Part shown: one piece after another, positions 52,166 to 61,132 of the stretch
How the letters are laid out: every line of letters begins with the position of its first letter
How positions within the stretch are numbered: position 1 is the stretch's first letter
Assembly: GCF_002943425.1 (NCBI RefSeq)
Contig: NZ_PTRA01000001.1
Coordinates: 434,001 to 498,000 of the forward strand
Direction of reading: 5' to 3'
Length of the DNA stretch: 64,000 nt
From: Siphonobacter curvatus
GTDB lineage: Bacteria; Bacteroidota; Bacteroidia; Cytophagales; Spirosomataceae
The notes under the pieces: model-generated
Told to the model about the DNA's origin: nothing
Seen by the model: the letters and a program-made list of their open reading frames with translations, nothing else
Databases searched by the model: none
Position numbers and translations under genes: made by a program

Positions 52166-53359
52166 ATGAAAGCTATCAAAGCATTCTTTTCAAAAGAAGG
52201 AACGGTGCTTCTGAGTTTTTTGCTGCTCGGTGGAATTATTGGTGTGCAGCATATTTTTGAAGGGCCCAAATCCTATAACAACTACCTGATTTTCAGGCAG
52301 TCTTTCCTGCACCTATTGGCTGGCACGAATCCCTATGTCGAGTATCCTTCCGAGTACTTCGATATTTTTCTGTACCATCCCAGTTTTACGCTGTTTTTTA
52401 GTCCATTTTCCTATCTGCCTATCTGGATTGGTTTAATTATCTGGACTGTAATCAGTTCCTACGTACTTTTTTACGCGATTCGTTCGCTTCCCATCACGCA
52501 TTCGCAAAAGCTATTTTGCTGGTGGTTTGTTTTCATCGAGCTCAGTTTCGCTCTGCACTACCAGCAAACCAATCCGCTCATCACGGCACTGGGGTTGCTG
52601 ACTTTTTCAAATCTGGAAAACGGAAAAACGGGTAGAGCGGCTTTGTTTCCGCTGTTGGCATTCTGTATCAAGGGCTATGGACTCATTTTCGCGGCTCTGT
52701 TTATCTTTTATCCCCGACCCGGTCGATACATCGCTAGTTCAGTAGGCTGGTTTTTATTATTAAATCTGTTACCCTTGCCAGTACTGGGTTGGGATCGGTT
52801 TCTGGAAGTGTACCAACAGTGGGTCGCCTGTCTGCAAGCGGATTATAAAGTAAACTACGGCTTTTCAATCATGGGTTTGCTGAAGCTAATCTGGCCCGCG
52901 TTTCAGGCCGTTAGCACCGTACAGATCCTGGGCGTGTTGCTACTGGCAGCAACCTGGAGTATCTACTGGCTGAAATCACGGGTTCAGCCCTTGAATCTAA
53001 CGACCCGTTTAAGTTTACTGGCTTATGTACTGCTCTGGGTAATTCTGTTTAATCACGCGGCCGAATCACAGACGTATATCATTGCCGTTCAAGGTGCGGC
53101 CCTGTACATTTTACTCGAAAAAGAACGATATCCCCGTTGGGCGACTCTCTGCACACTACTGGTATTTTTTCTAACCGTTCTCTCGGCTTCCGATGTTTAT
53201 CCGCCCCTGTGGCGAAGAGCATTCTTCTACCCTTATCTCATTAAGGTGATCCCCTGCACGCTGGTCTGGTTTGTTTTACAATTTGAATTAATTAGTCGTG
53301 GGCTTCAACAACGTAAGCACCGAATCTCAGAAAGTCAGTATCGTTCTCCCGTGCTATAA
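52166..53359 (+). CDS. GT87-like integral membrane glycosyltransferase
   Basis: The 397-residue protein has about ten hydrophobic helices and the DUF2029/GT87 layout: a soluble loop after TM1 (FEGPKSYNNYLIFRQSF) with LAGTNPYVEYPSEYFDIFLYHPSF, then further helices with ALHYQQTNPLITALGLL and FCIKGYGLIFAALF. GT87 enzymes use polyprenyl-phosphate sugars as donors on the extracytoplasmic face. Its 3' end overlaps the GT2 gene by 62 bp, and that gene overlaps the deacetylase, so the three form a tightly coupled operon. Confidence 0.85.
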   Translation: MKAIKAFFSKEGTVLLSFLLLGGIIGVQHIFEGPKSYNNYLIFRQSFLHLLAGTNPYVEYPSEYFDIFLYHPSFTLFFSPFSYLPIWIGLIIWTVISSYVLFYAIRSLPITHSQKLFCWWFVFIELSFALHYQQTNPLITALGLLTFSNLENGKTGRAALFPLLAFCIKGYGLIFAALFIFYPRPGRYIASSVGWFLLLNLLPLPVLGWDRFLEVYQQWVACLQADYKVNYGFSIMGLLKLIWPAFQAVSTVQILGVLLLAATWSIYWLKSRVQPLNLTTRLSLLAYVLLWVILFNHAAESQTYIIAVQGAALYILLEKERYPRWATLCTLLVFFLTVLSASDVYPPLWRRAFFYPYLIKVIPCTLVWFVLQFELISRGLQQRKHRISESQYRSPVL

Positions 53360-54104
53360 TCCGGCCAGTGGCTGGAGTGACCTGATTCTGAAACGTATGC
53401 AGGAACTGCGAGCAGTTTTACCGGCGTACGAACTCGAGTTTATCCTTTCCAATGACGGTTCCACTCGTTTGCAGGCGGAAGAAGTCAACCGCATCACTCA
53501 GCAAGAAGGAATCATCTTTCTGAATCACCCGCAGAACGAAGGCAAAGGTTCCTGCATTCGAAAGGGGGCCGCGTATTCGCACGGCGAATTCATTGTGTAT
53601 ACCGATATTGACTTTCCCTTTGGTATTGATCCCATTGTACAAATGGTTTCGCTCTTGCACGATAATCCAAGCTGTCAGTTTGTGTACGGAGCCCGCACGA
53701 AAAGTTACTTCAAACAATTACCGCTGAAGCGAAAGGTTATTTCGTACGGCCTTAAAATGCTGAATAGTTTGCTGTTATCCCCCAAAACAAAGGATACGCA
53801 AGCGGGTATTAAAGCGTTGAAACGTGAAGTGCTACAGGATTTACTACTGACACAAACCAATTCGTTTGTATTCGAAATCGAATATATGTCTAAGCTGATG
53901 CGGAAAAAGGTGGGAATTCAATCCATTCCCGTACAGCCTGAACCGAACCTGATCTTTACGGATTTTTCCAGTAAAACCATTTGGCGGGAATTAATGAATT
54001 TAGTCTGGATTTACGCCCATCGCCGGGTTGAAGCAGTTCCGCAGCCAACCATTCGTACCAACCATTCATCCGAAACGTATGCAGGCGGTTACGCTGACTT
54101 TTGA
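53298..54104 (+). CDS. GT2-family glycosyltransferase, polyprenyl-phosphate-sugar synthase-like
   Basis: The 268-residue GT-A enzyme has VSIVLPCYNPASGWSD near the N-terminus, FILSNDGS, NEGKGSCIRKGAAYSHGEFIVYTDID (metal-binding DxD as DID) and TKDTQAGIKALKREVL. It most resembles the dolichyl/undecaprenyl-phosphate sugar synthases (ALG5/DPM type). In this operon it could make the polyprenyl-sugar donor used by the GT87 enzyme upstream. The start is GTG 53298; it overlaps the upstream gene by 62 bp. The role is inferred from family and context. Confidence 0.88.
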   Translation: MGFNNVSTESQKVSIVLPCYNPASGWSDLILKRMQELRAVLPAYELEFILSNDGSTRLQAEEVNRITQQEGIIFLNHPQNEGKGSCIRKGAAYSHGEFIVYTDIDFPFGIDPIVQMVSLLHDNPSCQFVYGARTKSYFKQLPLKRKVISYGLKMLNSLLLSPKTKDTQAGIKALKREVLQDLLLTQTNSFVFEIEYMSKLMRKKVGIQSIPVQPEPNLIFTDFSSKTIWRELMNLVWIYAHRRVEAVPQPTIRTNHSSETYAGGYADF

Positions 54105-54861
54105 TCTCGAAGAATTTGATATTCCCGAAGAGTACGGGCAGACCGTACCCGATTCGGAGCAGATGGAGGTGACCCGACGAGGAACCGAAGCCTTACTGGC
54201 CTTGCTGGCGGCGTACAACATCAAGGCTACTTTTTTCACGACCGGTCACTACGCCCGGGTCAATCCGGACTTACTAAAGGCGGTGGCCCGCGATCATGAA
54301 ATCGCTTCACACGCTTTGTATCATTCACCCCGGCACATCTTTGAGATGGACGATGTCCGGCAATCCAGGGAAATTCTGGAAGAACTGACGGGGCAGCCGG
54401 TTACGGGTTTTCGTATGCCCCGTCTACAGCCCTTTGATCGGGGGAAATTGCGGGCGTATGGGTTTCAGTACGATGCTTCCGTCAATCCGACGTACTTACC
54501 CGGACGGTACAATCTGCTGCACGAAAATCCGCAACCGCACGTGCAGGATGGACTTATTGAATTACCCAGTTCCACGACGCCCTTGTTGCGATTACCCTTA
54601 TTTTGGCTATCGTTCAAAAACCTGCCCCCGGCTCTATTTCGGTACTGGGCTGTACGGACCTTACAAAGACGTAAGGTCCTGATGTTGTACTTCCATCCCT
54701 GGGAATTCACGGATATTCAGGCGTATCCATTACCTGGGTACGTAAAGCGAGTGGATGGCGAAGCTTTGCTGGCCCGCCTTGAAAAGTTGATCCAGACGCT
54801 ACAGAGGCAGGGAGCCTCTTTCATGACTTGTCAGGAGTATATCCGGACAAATATGGTCTGA
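54079..54861 (+). CDS. NodB-like polysaccharide deacetylase
   Basis: The 260-residue protein is a carbohydrate esterase family 4 deacetylase with motif 1 LTFDLEEFD (metal Asp), motif 2 ASHALYHSPRHI (SHxxxH metal histidines, near residue 75) and GFRMPRL as motif 3; LMLYFHPWEF supplies the terminal catalytic His. The start was set at ATG 54079, which overlaps the GT2 gene by 26 bp. It lacks a signal peptide from this start, so it may act in the cytoplasm on a lipid-linked sugar, or be a deacetylase exported by other means. Confidence 0.87.
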   Translation: MQAVTLTFDLEEFDIPEEYGQTVPDSEQMEVTRRGTEALLALLAAYNIKATFFTTGHYARVNPDLLKAVARDHEIASHALYHSPRHIFEMDDVRQSREILEELTGQPVTGFRMPRLQPFDRGKLRAYGFQYDASVNPTYLPGRYNLLHENPQPHVQDGLIELPSSTTPLLRLPLFWLSFKNLPPALFRYWAVRTLQRRKVLMLYFHPWEFTDIQAYPLPGYVKRVDGEALLARLEKLIQTLQRQGASFMTCQEYIRTNMV

Positions 54862-55291
54862 GCGTAGGGGATGTATGGAAATTGGTAAGCGAACCGATGG
54901 AATAGAAGCCGTCGGTTCGTTGCGTTTGTTAGAAGACATAATACCCCGCATTCGTACGGGGCTATGTGCATTGGATGCCTTTGGGGTTAGGAGTACTCAA
55001 TTGAAAGACGCCACTGGTGGAAGTTTCCAAACGTAACCAACCTAATAGGCAGTAAGTCATAACAGCGTGTGTTGAGGTTCTACCGTGGAGAAGAATGCAA
55101 AGATGATTTGTTTATTGCCGATACAAATTTGGTTTTCCTGTATAAAATAGTACGAAAATTAGGACTTCTCTCTGACGTCGCAACTTTTCTTTTACTCGTC
55201 GTCGCTTTAGATAATCTTTCTTTTGTCTTTTCGCAAGAAGGTTATCTTTGATTTTTGTATCATTTTCCACATCAACATCCTTCATCTTCCC
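54862..55291. other. 430-bp intergenic region with one hairpin
   Basis: A hairpin CGAACCGA (54890-54897) / TCGGTTCG (54912-54919) lies about 30 bp after the deacetylase and may terminate the operon. A 60-codon plus frame at 55069-55251 lacks support. The distal part contains the promoter box for the amidohydrolase gene. Confidence 0.4.
55222..55250 (+). promoter_or_regulatory. Bacteroidota promoter, -33 TTTG and -7 TATCTTTG
   Basis: The -7 box TATCTTTG is at 55243-55250 and a TTTG at 55222-55225 sits 17 bp upstream of it, close to the Bacteroidota -33/-7 arrangement. The amidohydrolase ATG is 41 bp downstream. Confidence 0.65.
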
Positions 55292-58200
55292 ATGAAGAAA
55301 CGAGTACTTTTCTGGCTATGCCTCGTCCTTTGCGGCGTCCGAAGCATGGCTCAAACGCCAACGTTCCCCACGAATGGCGTACAGGACGACCGCCCCAATC
55401 GGGTCGCGTTTACGAATGCAACCATTGTGACCAATGCCCAGACTACGTTGGAAGGGGCTACGCTGCTCATCAAAGGTGCATTGATCGAAGCCGTAGGCAA
55501 AGACGTAAAAATTCCGGCAGGTACGCAGGTCATTGATCTCAAAGGCAAGCGGATTTATCCTTCGTTCGTGGAAGGCTATGCCGCCTACGGTATGCCCGAG
55601 GTCAAGCGTGAAGCGGGCCGCATGGGTCGCGGAACGCCGCAGATGGAATCAAAAAAGAAAGGAGCCTTTGGCTGGAATCAGGCGGTACTGCCGGAACTAA
55701 AGGCCGCTGAAGTATTCACTACGGATGCCAAAGAAGCCGCGGAATTACGTAAAATCGGTTTTGGCTCCGCCATCACGCATTCCCAGGACGGAATCGTTCG
55801 GGGGACGTCCGCACTGGTGGCCCTGCTCGATGGTCGTGATCAGGAAGCATTACTGAAAGGCAACGTTTCGGCCCATTATTCGTATTCCAAAGGAACCTCG
55901 ACGCAGGATTACCCCAACTCGCTCATGGGTTCGGTAGCCCTGATTCGTCAGACGTATTACGACGCTCAGTGGTACAAAGGGCTGAAAGGCAAAACGGAAA
56001 CGAACCTTTCGCTGGAAGCTTTCAACCAGAACCAGTCCTTACCGCAGGTTTTTGAAGTAACCGACAAGCTGGGCGTCTTGCGTACGGCGAAAATCGGAAG
56101 AGAGTTCGGCGTGAATTACATCATCAAAGGCAGCGGCGATGAGTATCAACGACTGCCCGAAATCAAAGCGACGGGACTATCGCTGATTCTGCCCGTAACG
56201 TATCCGACGGCTTTGGATGTAGAAGATCCCTTCGATGCCAGCGTGGTCGATTTAGCCGCGATGAAACACTGGGAAATGGCTCCCGCCAACGCGGGTTTAC
56301 TGGCGAAAGAAGGCATTACGTTCAGCTTCACTTCGTCGGGATTACGCAACAAAGCCGATTTCCTGGCCAACATTCGTAAAGCCATCGAAGCGGGTTTGGA
56401 CGAAAAAGCAGCTCTGGCGGCTCTAACTTCCGTACCCGCTCAATTGATGAAAGTGGAAGATCTGGTGGGTAGTCTGAAACCGGGTATGCTGGCGAATTTT
56501 CTGATCTCTTCGGGCAGCCTATTCAACGAATCGAATACGCTATACGAAAACTGGGTGAAAGGAAATCGCTACATCGTAACGGATATGAACGCCAGCGATT
56601 TCCGGGGTTCGTATGATCTCGCCGTAGGCTCACGTCAGAACCTGAAACTGAACATTACGGGTACGACCGATAAACCAACCTATCAGATTTTGGTGGATAC
56701 GGCAAAGGTGACGCCGAAAGTAACCCGTCAGGGCGATCTGCTGACCCTTTCGTTCAAGCTCAACAAACAGGAAACGGGTGAAAACCGGATTGCGGCGTAC
56801 TACGATGGCAAGAATATTAAAGGCGATGGCTTCGATGCGGCGGGTAATCCCGTGACCTTCGTGGCGACGTACCGTTCGGCTCCGCCCGTGGGTCGGCCCC
56901 ATCCGGATTCAGCTCGTAAAGCCACAGCTCCGATGGGTAAGCTGATTTTCCCCTTTACGGCTTACGGTGCCGAACAAAAGCCTAAAGCCGAAACGATTCT
57001 GATCAAGAACGCCACGGTCTGGACGAACGAAAAAGATGGAATCGTACCCAATACGGACGTGCTGTTGCAAAACGGCAAGATTGCCCGCGTAGGCAAGAGC
57101 CTTTCTACCCCCTCGGGTGCGAAAGTGATTGACGGTACGGGCAAACACCTTACCACCGGAATTTTCGACGAGCACTCGCACATTGGTCTGTATTCGGTGA
57201 ACGAAGGCACGCAGTCCGTCACTTCGGAAGTACGGATGGGCGACGTAGTCAACTCGGAAGACGTGAACATTTACCGTCAGTTGGCGGGTGGCGTAACGTC
57301 CTCGCAACTATTGCACGGTTCGGCCAACTGTATTGGTGGACAATCGGCGGTCATTAAGCTAAAATGGGGTGAAACGCCCGAAAACTTATTGATTCCCGAA
57401 GCTCAGTTCATCAAGTTTGCTTTGGGTGAGAACGTGAAGCAGGCCAACTGGGGCGATGTTGCCCGCGTACGTTTCCCACAAACTCGAATGGGCGTGGAGC
57501 AGGTCATGATGGATGCTTTCATTCGGGCCAAAGCTTACGAGAAGGAGTGGAAAGAGTACAATGGTTCTTCCAAAAAGGCCAGTATGACGGCTCCCCGTCG
57601 CGATCTGGAACTCGATGCCTTGGTAGAAATTCTGAACAAGAAACGGTTCATTACCTGCCACTCGTACGTACAGTCGGAGATCAATATGCTAATGAAAGTG
57701 GCCGATTCGCTGGGCTTTACTATCAATACTTTTACGCACATTCTGGAAGGTTATAAAGTAGCCGATAAGATGAAAAGCCACGGAGCAAACGGTTCGACGT
57801 TCTCCGACTGGTGGGCGTACAAGATGGAAGTGAAAGACGCCATTCCGTACAACGCCGCGATGCTTTCGAAAGTGGGCGTGAATACGGCCATTAACTCGGA
57901 TGACGCCGAAATGGCTCGTCGTCTGAATCAGGAAGCGGCTAAAACGGTACTTTACGGCGGTGTGTCCGAAGAAGAGGCCTGGAAAATGGTAACTCTGAAT
58001 CCTGCGAAAATGATGCACCTAGAGAACCGTCTGGGTAGTATCAAAGCCGGTAAGGACGCCGACGTAGTACTCTGGAATAACAACCCGTTGTCGGTATACG
58101 CCAAACCCGAAAAGACCATTATCGAAGGAGCAATTTATTTTGATATCGAAAAGGATAAAACGCTACGGAAAGAAATCGATACGGAACGCAACCGTCTGAT

Positions 58201-58363
58201 TCAGAAGTTACTGACGGCCAAAGCCAGCGGTGCCGCTACGCAACGCCCCACGGTACAGCGTCCGCGTCACTTCCACTGCAACACGCTCGGTGGTTTGTCG
58301 GAAGAAGAAGGCCACATGCGTTTCTTCGGTCAGTTCAACTGCGATGGTTCCTGTGGTTTTTAA
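55292..58363 (+). CDS. large exported amidohydrolase with degenerate N-terminal and intact C-terminal domain
   Basis: The 1023-residue protein has a signal peptide (MKKRVLFWLCLVLCGVRSMA) and two amidohydrolase-like regions. The N-terminal one (about 30-420) reads IYPSFVEGYAAYG where the HxH metal pair should be, so it is probably inactive. The C-terminal one (about 570-990) keeps the metal site: EHSHIG (His628, His630), His in RFITCHSYVQ, His in TFTHILEG and Asp in AINSDDAE. It closes with GSIKAGKDADVVLWNNNPL. A short tail is rich in Cys, His and Gly (HFHCNT, CDGSCGF). It is followed by a second, related gene at 58575. Confidence 0.9.
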   Translation: MKKRVLFWLCLVLCGVRSMAQTPTFPTNGVQDDRPNRVAFTNATIVTNAQTTLEGATLLIKGALIEAVGKDVKIPAGTQVIDLKGKRIYPSFVEGYAAYGMPEVKREAGRMGRGTPQMESKKKGAFGWNQAVLPELKAAEVFTTDAKEAAELRKIGFGSAITHSQDGIVRGTSALVALLDGRDQEALLKGNVSAHYSYSKGTSTQDYPNSLMGSVALIRQTYYDAQWYKGLKGKTETNLSLEAFNQNQSLPQVFEVTDKLGVLRTAKIGREFGVNYIIKGSGDEYQRLPEIKATGLSLILPVTYPTALDVEDPFDASVVDLAAMKHWEMAPANAGLLAKEGITFSFTSSGLRNKADFLANIRKAIEAGLDEKAALAALTSVPAQLMKVEDLVGSLKPGMLANFLISSGSLFNESNTLYENWVKGNRYIVTDMNASDFRGSYDLAVGSRQNLKLNITGTTDKPTYQILVDTAKVTPKVTRQGDLLTLSFKLNKQETGENRIAAYYDGKNIKGDGFDAAGNPVTFVATYRSAPPVGRPHPDSARKATAPMGKLIFPFTAYGAEQKPKAETILIKNATVWTNEKDGIVPNTDVLLQNGKIARVGKSLSTPSGAKVIDGTGKHLTTGIFDEHSHIGLYSVNEGTQSVTSEVRMGDVVNSEDVNIYRQLAGGVTSSQLLHGSANCIGGQSAVIKLKWGETPENLLIPEAQFIKFALGENVKQANWGDVARVRFPQTRMGVEQVMMDAFIRAKAYEKEWKEYNGSSKKASMTAPRRDLELDALVEILNKKRFITCHSYVQSEINMLMKVADSLGFTINTFTHILEGYKVADKMKSHGANGSTFSDWWAYKMEVKDAIPYNAAMLSKVGVNTAINSDDAEMARRLNQEAAKTVLYGGVSEEEAWKMVTLNPAKMMHLENRLGSIKAGKDADVVLWNNNPLSVYAKPEKTIIEGAIYFDIEKDKTLRKEIDTERNRLIQKLLTAKASGAATQRPTVQRPRHFHCNTLGGLSEEEGHMRFFGQFNCDGSCGF

Positions 58364-58367
58364 AACT

Positions 58368-58555
58368 AGTTTGAGGTTGGATGTGGTTTGAAGTTTGAAA
58401 TGGGTTTAAGAAAGTTTGAGGTGGGAGCGGGTTTACGGGAAGGTGCAAAGGAACTAGGTTGTTCCAACCTATCGAACCTGAAACCTACGCAAACATTAAA
58501 CCTGAAGCCTATTCAAACTTCAAATCTGCTCAAACTCCCAACCCCTTCAAACTTC
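58368..58555. repeat. inverted T/G-A/C tract, copy D
   Basis: The T/G half (58368-58434) contains TTTGAAGTTTGAA at 58387-58399; the A/C half (58466-58555) contains the exact inverse TTCAAACTTCAAA at 58512-58524. A 12-mer of this word also occurs in copy C. The halves are separated by about 30 bp of ordinary sequence. The tract fills the gap between two amidohydrolase genes. Confidence 0.75.
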
Positions 58556-58574
58556 ATTTTCCAACGATCTTTAT

Positions 58575-59870
58575 ATGAAGAAAATACTATTCACAGTACT
58601 GGCGTTCAGTACTTTATTGAAAACGGCTCAGGCTCAGAACGAGGCGGCGGCCAAGCCACAGACGAATCCCATCGCTCTGACGGGCGGTACCATTCACGTG
58701 GGGACGGGCGAGGTTATCCAGAACGGAACCGTCGTTTTTGAAAAGGGAAAAATTACGTACGTCGGCAGCGGTACGCCGAGTCTGCCCGCGGGTACGCAAA
58801 GCATTTCTGTAACGGGGAAACACGTGTATCCCGGCCTGATTTCGCCCTCTAATCAGCTGGGGCTGGTGGAAATTGCTTCCGTACGGGCGACCAACGATCA
58901 GCAAGAAGTAGGGGACTATACCCCTAACGTCCGGGCTTTGATTGCCTATAATACCGATTCCGAAGTAATTCCGACGGTTCGCGGAAACGGCATTCTACTC
59001 ACACAGGCGACGCCCGTGGGTGGCGTAATCTCCGGCATGTCGTCGGTCATGCAGCTCGATGGCTGGAACTGGGAAGATGCTGTACTGAAGAAAGATGACG
59101 GCGTGCATCTCAACTGGCCAGGCTACTTCCGCCGGGGCTACAACTTCGAGACAGGCTCTTTCAGCGTAGGTAAAAACGACCGCCGCGAAGAGCAGTTCCG
59201 GGAGCTAGAGAAGTTTTTCGGCGATGCCATTGCCTATGCTCAGATTCCGGCCAATGATCCCGTAAATATGAAACTGGAAGCCATGCGGGGCCTGTTCGAT
59301 GGGACGAAAAACCTGTACATCGCCGCTGATTACGGCAAAGAAATCATTGAAGCCGTACGCTTTGCCAAAGCCAAAGGTGTGAAGAAAGTTGTCATCATTG
59401 GGGGCGAAGAATCACTCATGGCGGCTGATTTCCTGAAAGAAAATAACGTGTCGATTATCGTCAATACCACGCACCGACTGCCCAACCGTACGGACGACGA
59501 CACGGATTTACCCTATAAATTACCCTATCTGCTCAGTCAGAAAGGTTTGACGGTAGGTTTGGGTTACGTCGGACTAAACTGGCGTACGCGAAACCTGCCC
59601 TTTCTGGCGGGTACGGTAGGCGGTCACGGCATGACACCCGAAGAGGCTTTGAAGCTGGTTACGCTTAATAACGCCAAAATTCTCGGTATTGATAAAATGG
59701 TGGGTTCCCTGGAAAAAGGCAAACACGCAACCCTGATCGTTTCCGCAGGAGACATTCTGGATATGCGGACGGCGAAAGTGGAGCAGGCCTATGTACAGGG
59801 CAAATCCATCAACCTGGATGATAAACAGAAACGCTTGTACCGCACATTCTCGGAGAAATACAGCAAGTAA
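58575..59870 (+). CDS. exported amidohydrolase-like protein lacking metal ligands
   Basis: The 431-residue protein has a signal peptide (MKKILFTVLAFSTLLKTAQA) and an amidohydrolase-type beta-sandwich plus TIM-barrel frame: ALTGGTIHVGTGEVIQNGTV at the start and LVTLNNAKILGIDKMVGSLEKGKHATLIV at the end. At the metal site YPGLISPSNQLGLVEI replaces the HxH pair, no histidine of the TIM barrel is obvious, and the distal Asp motif is missing. It is likely a non-catalytic partner or a divergent enzyme. It parallels the N-terminal half of the preceding gene. Confidence 0.85.
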   Translation: MKKILFTVLAFSTLLKTAQAQNEAAAKPQTNPIALTGGTIHVGTGEVIQNGTVVFEKGKITYVGSGTPSLPAGTQSISVTGKHVYPGLISPSNQLGLVEIASVRATNDQQEVGDYTPNVRALIAYNTDSEVIPTVRGNGILLTQATPVGGVISGMSSVMQLDGWNWEDAVLKKDDGVHLNWPGYFRRGYNFETGSFSVGKNDRREEQFRELEKFFGDAIAYAQIPANDPVNMKLEAMRGLFDGTKNLYIAADYGKEIIEAVRFAKAKGVKKVVIIGGEESLMAADFLKENNVSIIVNTTHRLPNRTDDDTDLPYKLPYLLSQKGLTVGLGYVGLNWRTRNLPFLAGTVGGHGMTPEEALKLVTLNNAKILGIDKMVGSLEKGKHATLIVSAGDILDMRTAKVEQAYVQGKSINLDDKQKRLYRTFSEKYSK

Positions 59871-60047
59871 GTTTAGTTTGCAGTTTTCGGTTTACTGTTT
59901 TCAGTGGCTGTTGAAGGTTTAGTTTCTCAGACGCAACTAAAGGCTAACGGGCCTGTTTATCCCGACCATAAATCAGGGTAAACAGGCCCGTTAGCCTTTA
60001 AAACAAAACTGAAAACCGCGGCGGTGACTGCTATAAACCGAAAACTA
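59871..60047. repeat. inverted T/G-A/C tract, copy E
   Basis: The T/G half (59871-59935) contains GTTTTCGGTTTA at 59883-59894, and the A/C half (60003-60047) its exact inverse TAAACCGAAAAC at 60034-60045. Between the halves lies a strong terminator (59938-60000). The A/C half covers the last codon and stop region of the minus-strand oxidoreductase. Confidence 0.65.
59938..60000. terminator. bidirectional intrinsic terminator
   Basis: A stem with 22 matching bases (59938-59963 against 59976-60000, one bulged T) stands between two convergent genes and is flanked by A/T runs. Confidence 0.9.
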
Positions 60048-60986
60048 ACTAATCTTTATCGCCACTTTCCCCACAAAATGTCCTTCTTCGAGTTTGTAGT
60101 GAGCCTGAGCAATTTGTTCGAGTGGGAAGGTTTGGGCCACCAGTGGTTTGAGATGTCCGTCTTCCAGGAGCAATTTGATTTTTTCCAAATCCTCGGCATT
60201 AGGTTTAGCCATAAACATTTTCATCTGTTTACGGAATAACAAATCAATACCCGTTTCTACGGCACTGCCGAAATCTTTGGCTTCGGGCCGCGTGGTTACG
60301 TAATAGGCGTCATCTTTTAAATGGCCTTTCACTTCGGAAAACGAAAACTTACCCGACGCATCAAAAATTAGATCATATTTTTCAGTGGGCGGAATGGGTT
60401 CCTTCTCATAATCGATTACGATATCGCAACCTAATTCACGGGCGATTTCCACATTTTTTCCGCTGCACAAACCCGTGACCGTTGCCCCCCAGCTTTTGGC
60501 CACTTGTACGGCTATGCTCCCCACGCCACCCGTACAGCCATTGATGAGTACATGATCCCCAGCTTCAATTTTTCCTTCATCGACGAGCCCCTGCCAGGCC
60601 GTCGTAGCGACTAGCGACAGGGAGCCCGCTTCTTCATACGAAATATTTTCTGGCTTCAGTACCGCAACGTTGTCGTCCACGGCTACGTATTCGGCGTATG
60701 CTCCGCCCGTGATTGGACTGACGTGGCCGAATACCTGATCGCCAATTTTAAACTTTTGAGATTTAGTCGCCACAACGGTACCGCTGAAATCGCTGCCAAT
60801 AATTTGTGGACCGAATAAACCGGAAGCTAGTTTCAGTGTACCCGACCGTACCAGTGCGTCAACTGGATTAACCGATGAGGCTTCATTACGAATAAGAATT
60901 TGCCCTTCTTTGAAATCAGGGGTAGATACTTCCTTGATTTTGAACTGATCGGCGGAACCATATGATTCTAAAACTGCTGCTTTCAT
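60045..60986 (-). CDS. MDR-family zinc-independent NAD(P)H oxidoreductase (quinone reductase type)
   Basis: The 313-residue medium-chain dehydrogenase/reductase has an N-terminal catalytic domain (SSVNPVDALVRSG, IIGSDFSGTVV, VFGHVSPITGGAYAEYV) and a Rossmann domain with HVLINGCTGGVGSIAVQVAK (about 142-161). The conserved zinc cysteines and histidine are absent, as in quinone oxidoreductase or zeta-crystallin-like members. It probably reduces quinones or reactive carbonyls with NADPH. The ATG at 60986 agrees with MKAAVLESYGSADQF, the normal family start. Confidence 0.9.
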   Translation of the reverse strand: MKAAVLESYGSADQFKIKEVSTPDFKEGQILIRNEASSVNPVDALVRSGTLKLASGLFGPQIIGSDFSGTVVATKSQKFKIGDQVFGHVSPITGGAYAEYVAVDDNVAVLKPENISYEEAGSLSLVATTAWQGLVDEGKIEAGDHVLINGCTGGVGSIAVQVAKSWGATVTGLCSGKNVEIARELGCDIVIDYEKEPIPPTEKYDLIFDASGKFSFSEVKGHLKDDAYYVTTRPEAKDFGSAVETGIDLLFRKQMKMFMAKPNAEDLEKIKLLLEDGHLKPLVAQTFPLEQIAQAHYKLEEGHFVGKVAIKIS

Positions 60987-61132
60987 GGTAGGGATTGGTT
61001 TTAATCAAAGCCTTGACTCGTACTAAAGTTGTTCCAGACAGACTTTAATAGCGATTTAATGCCGCTTTAAATCCCCCTTAACGCTTAGAGAGGAACTTTG
61101 ACCCAGTCAATCGGCGATCAACGCCTATTCTT

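Noticed and set aside
55069-55251. 60-codon plus-strand frame MLRFYRGEECKDD
   Set aside because: It overlaps the promoter of the amidohydrolase gene and shows no family features.
58388-58741. 117-codon frame across repeat copy D
   Set aside because: Its first half is translated repeat tract and it then runs out of frame through the true amidohydrolase-like gene.
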